Below are positions 5,320 to 6,918 of a stretch of 6,918 nt of DNA, in pieces (position 1 is the stretch's first letter; each line of letters begins with the position of its first letter). The DNA lies in NCBI GenBank assembly GCA_002317385.1, contig DCJH01000013.1:35044-41961 (forward strand), written 5' to 3'. The notes beneath the pieces are model-generated. The model worked only from the letters and a program-made list of their open reading frames with translations, ran no database searches and was not told the origin of the DNA. The DNA comes from Prevotella sp. UBA1705 (lineage in GTDB: Bacteria > Bacteroidota > Bacteroidia > Bacteroidales > Bacteroidaceae). The translations under genes were made by a program, and so were the position numbers.

Positions 5320-6699
5320 TTATTTCTTCTGCTCTATCAGCCGGGCTATCTGCAGAACATAGTTATCCAGGTCGCCGGCACCCAGCACAATGAGCACGTC
5401 GAAGTCGCGACCCTTGACATAATTCAGCACGTCGTCCTTCTGAATCATGGCTTTCTCTACGCCCGCCTGCAGCTTATCATAGATAATCTGAGACGTAATT
5501 CCAGGGATAGGCTGCTCTCGGGCCGGGTAGATTTCGGTGAGAATCACCTCGTCGAAATGGCTCAGCGCATCGGCAAACTCCTCATAGAAGTCGCGTGTCC
5601 GGGTATAGAGGTGGGGCTGGAAGATAACGGTAATCTTGCGGCCCTTATAGAGTTCCTTCAGACTCTTGGCACTTTGGAGAATCTCCTGCGGATGGTGTGC
5701 ATAGTCGGAAAGGAACACATGCTTGTCGTTTCTGATCTTAAAGTCGAACCGACGGTCTACACCGTGATAGGTCTCCAGGCCAAACTTGAGTTCCTCGGCG
5801 GTGCAACCATTGAGCTGTGCCATCGCCATGGCGGCTACACCATTCTCTATATTGATGGGAACGGGCTGTCCAAGCTTCACATTCTTCACGTTCTCGACAG
5901 GCGAAATGAAGTCGAACGTTATCTCGCCATTATCTATAACGATGTTCTCAGCATGGAAATCGCCTTTGTCGCGGCTATAGGTGTAGGTATGAACTCCCTC
6001 TTGCACATGGGCTTGCATCTCCAGATCAGTGTGGATGATGAGGGCGCCGCCGGGCTGAATGAGCTCTGTATAGTGGCGGAAACTCTCCAGATAGGCCTCC
6101 TTGGTTCCATAGATGTCAAGATGGTCAGGGTCTGTAGCCGTGATAACTGTCATCCAAGGCGAGAGCCAATGGAAAGAGCGATCGAACTCGTCAGCCTCTA
6201 TCACCACATAGTCGCTCGTGTCGGAGAGGATGTAGTTGGACCCATAGTTCTTGGAGATACCTCCGAGAAAGGCGTTGCAGTCCACATGACTCTGGTGCAT
6301 GATGTGGGCACACATGGTCGAAGTGGACGTCTTGCCGTGTGTGCCAGCCACGCAGAGACCCTTATGGGTGCGTGTCAGGGTGCCCAACACCTGGGCACGT
6401 TTCTGTATCTCAAACCCTTCGGCCTTGAAATATTCCAGTTCCTTATGGGTGGCGGGAACAGCCGGGGTATAGATGACGAGGCAACTCTGTTTGTTACGGC
6501 AGGCATGGGGAATCTCGTCGATGTTCTCTTCATAGTGGATCACCATGCCCTCTTTTTCCAGTTGACGGGTCAGGTCCGACGGTGTCTTATCATATCCGGC
6601 CACCACCAGTCCCTTACGAATGAAATATCTTGCGATGGCACTCATACCGATGCCACCGGCTCCAATGAAATATACTGCTTTGATATCTTTCAGTTCCAT
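5320..6699 (-). CDS. murC: UDP-N-acetylmuramate--L-alanine ligase MurC
   Basis: MurC is the cytoplasmic ligase that joins L-alanine to UDP-MurNAc using ATP, the first step of the peptidoglycan stem peptide. From the start at 6699 it has 459 residues, normal for the family. It has an N-terminal Rossmann loop GAGGIGMS (13-20), ATP P-loop GTHGKTSTS (119-127), EADEFDRSF (168-176), DPDHLDIY (190-197), and NIENGVAAMAMA (283-294). The GVDRRFD motif is at 313-319, DYAHHPQEI (332-340) opens the C-terminal domain, and QPHLYTRTRDF (361-371) follows. I chose the ATG at 6699 because MELKDIKAVYFIGAGG fits the family and AAGGA lies about nine bases upstream. An in-frame ATG at 6744 would add 15 residues and overlap murG by 32 bases. 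Confidence 0.97.
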   Translation of the reverse strand: MELKDIKAVYFIGAGGIGMSAIARYFIRKGLVVAGYDKTPSDLTRQLEKEGMVIHYEENIDEIPHACRNKQSCLVIYTPAVPATHKELEYFKAEGFEIQKRAQVLGTLTRTHKGLCVAGTHGKTSTSTMCAHIMHQSHVDCNAFLGGISKNYGSNYILSDTSDYVVIEADEFDRSFHWLSPWMTVITATDPDHLDIYGTKEAYLESFRHYTELIQPGGALIIHTDLEMQAHVQEGVHTYTYSRDKGDFHAENIVIDNGEITFDFISPVENVKNVKLGQPVPINIENGVAAMAMAQLNGCTAEELKFGLETYHGVDRRFDFKIRNDKHVFLSDYAHHPQEILQSAKSLKELYKGRKITVIFQPHLYTRTRDFYEEFADALSHFDEVILTEIYPAREQPIPGITSQIIYDKLQAGVEKAMIQKDDVLNYVKGRDFDVLIVLGAGDLDNYVLQIARLIEQKK

Positions 6700-6712
6700 T
6701 TCTGTTGTTTCC

Positions 6713-6918
6713 TTATTTTCCGGCCCATGCGAGTTCAACCACATGGTCGGCTATCACATCTGCAGAGTCTTTGAGACCGAGCTTCTTGATGTTTTCGCTG
6801 AGCGATTTCAGTTTGTTCTCGTCCTTCACTGTGGCCAGGGCGGTATCGAGAAGCGAATCCGGTGCATCGGCATCCTTCACATAGATGGCCGCGTTTTTAT
6901 TCACCAACGCCATGGCGT
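6713..6918 (-). CDS. murG: MurG, C-terminal fragment (cut by window end)
   Basis: Only the last 68 or so codons are in the window. The open frame runs off position 6918 and ends in TAA at 6715-6713. The visible part, NAxAMALV-type context then NKNAAIYVKDADAPDSLLD, resembles the C-terminal domain of MurG. MurG is the membrane-associated glycosyltransferase that adds GlcNAc from UDP-GlcNAc to lipid I to make lipid II. The Met encoded at 6913 is internal, not a start: the frame is open upstream and a 66-residue protein would lack the fold. The call rests partly on place, since murG directly precedes murC in Bacteroidetes dcw clusters, with a 13-bp gap here. Confidence 0.88.
   Translation of the reverse strand, partial: AMALVNKNAAIYVKDADAPDSLLDTALATVKDENKLKSLSENIKKLGLKDSADVIADHVVELAWAGK

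Noticed and set aside
5080..6774. 564-codon open frame on the plus strand, opposite murC and ftsQ
   Set aside because: It is fully antisense to two well-recognised genes, and its translation shows no family motif. Long antisense frames arise when the sense gene rarely uses TTA, CTA or TCA codons.
6711..6913. Stand-alone 66-aa protein starting at 6913
   Set aside because: The frame is open to the window edge and the sequence fits the MurG C-terminus, so the Met is internal.

Overview
The window looks like a chromosomal segment of a Bacteroidales bacterium, most likely Prevotella or a close relative. This is judged from memory of protein families, not from a search. The evidence is the murG-murC-ftsQ-ftsA-ftsZ-GatB/YqeY gene order with no ddl between murC and ftsQ, FtsA and FtsZ with long charged C-terminal tails, few Shine-Dalgarno sites, and promoter boxes of the Bacteroidetes type (TTTG, then about 20 bp, then TAnnTTTG).

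Layout. Positions 1-330 hold two divergent tRNA genes: tRNA-Phe(GAA) on the minus strand, cut by the window start, and tRNA-Pro(CGG) on the plus strand with an encoded CCA and a strong terminator. Each has an upstream TACCTTTG box. Positions 331-468 lie between converging transcription units and hold no gene. Everything from 469 to the end is read on the minus strand. In transcription order it contains the 3' end of murG, murC, ftsQ, ftsA, ftsZ, a GatB/YqeY-domain gene, and a 59-residue winged-helix-like gene that ends in a rho-independent terminator at 469-510.

How the genes work together. MurG (lipid II synthesis) and MurC (UDP-MurNAc-L-alanine ligase) make cell-wall precursor. FtsQ (divisome scaffold), FtsA (membrane anchor) and FtsZ (GTPase ring) build the division machine. 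murG to ftsZ are tightly packed: gaps are 13, 43 and 12 bp, and ftsA and ftsZ overlap in TAATG. They are very probably one operon, the Bacteroidetes form of the dcw cluster. The YqeY-domain gene follows after 252 bp with no clear terminator between, and may be read through or have its own promoter near 1425-1457. The winged-helix gene follows after 178 bp of repeat-containing leader.

Nothing here looks like a new mobile, defence or biosynthetic system. It is mostly a core housekeeping region. The points worth a second look are the unusual tails of FtsA and FtsZ, the small regulator and its repeat-bearing leader, and the paired tRNA promoters.
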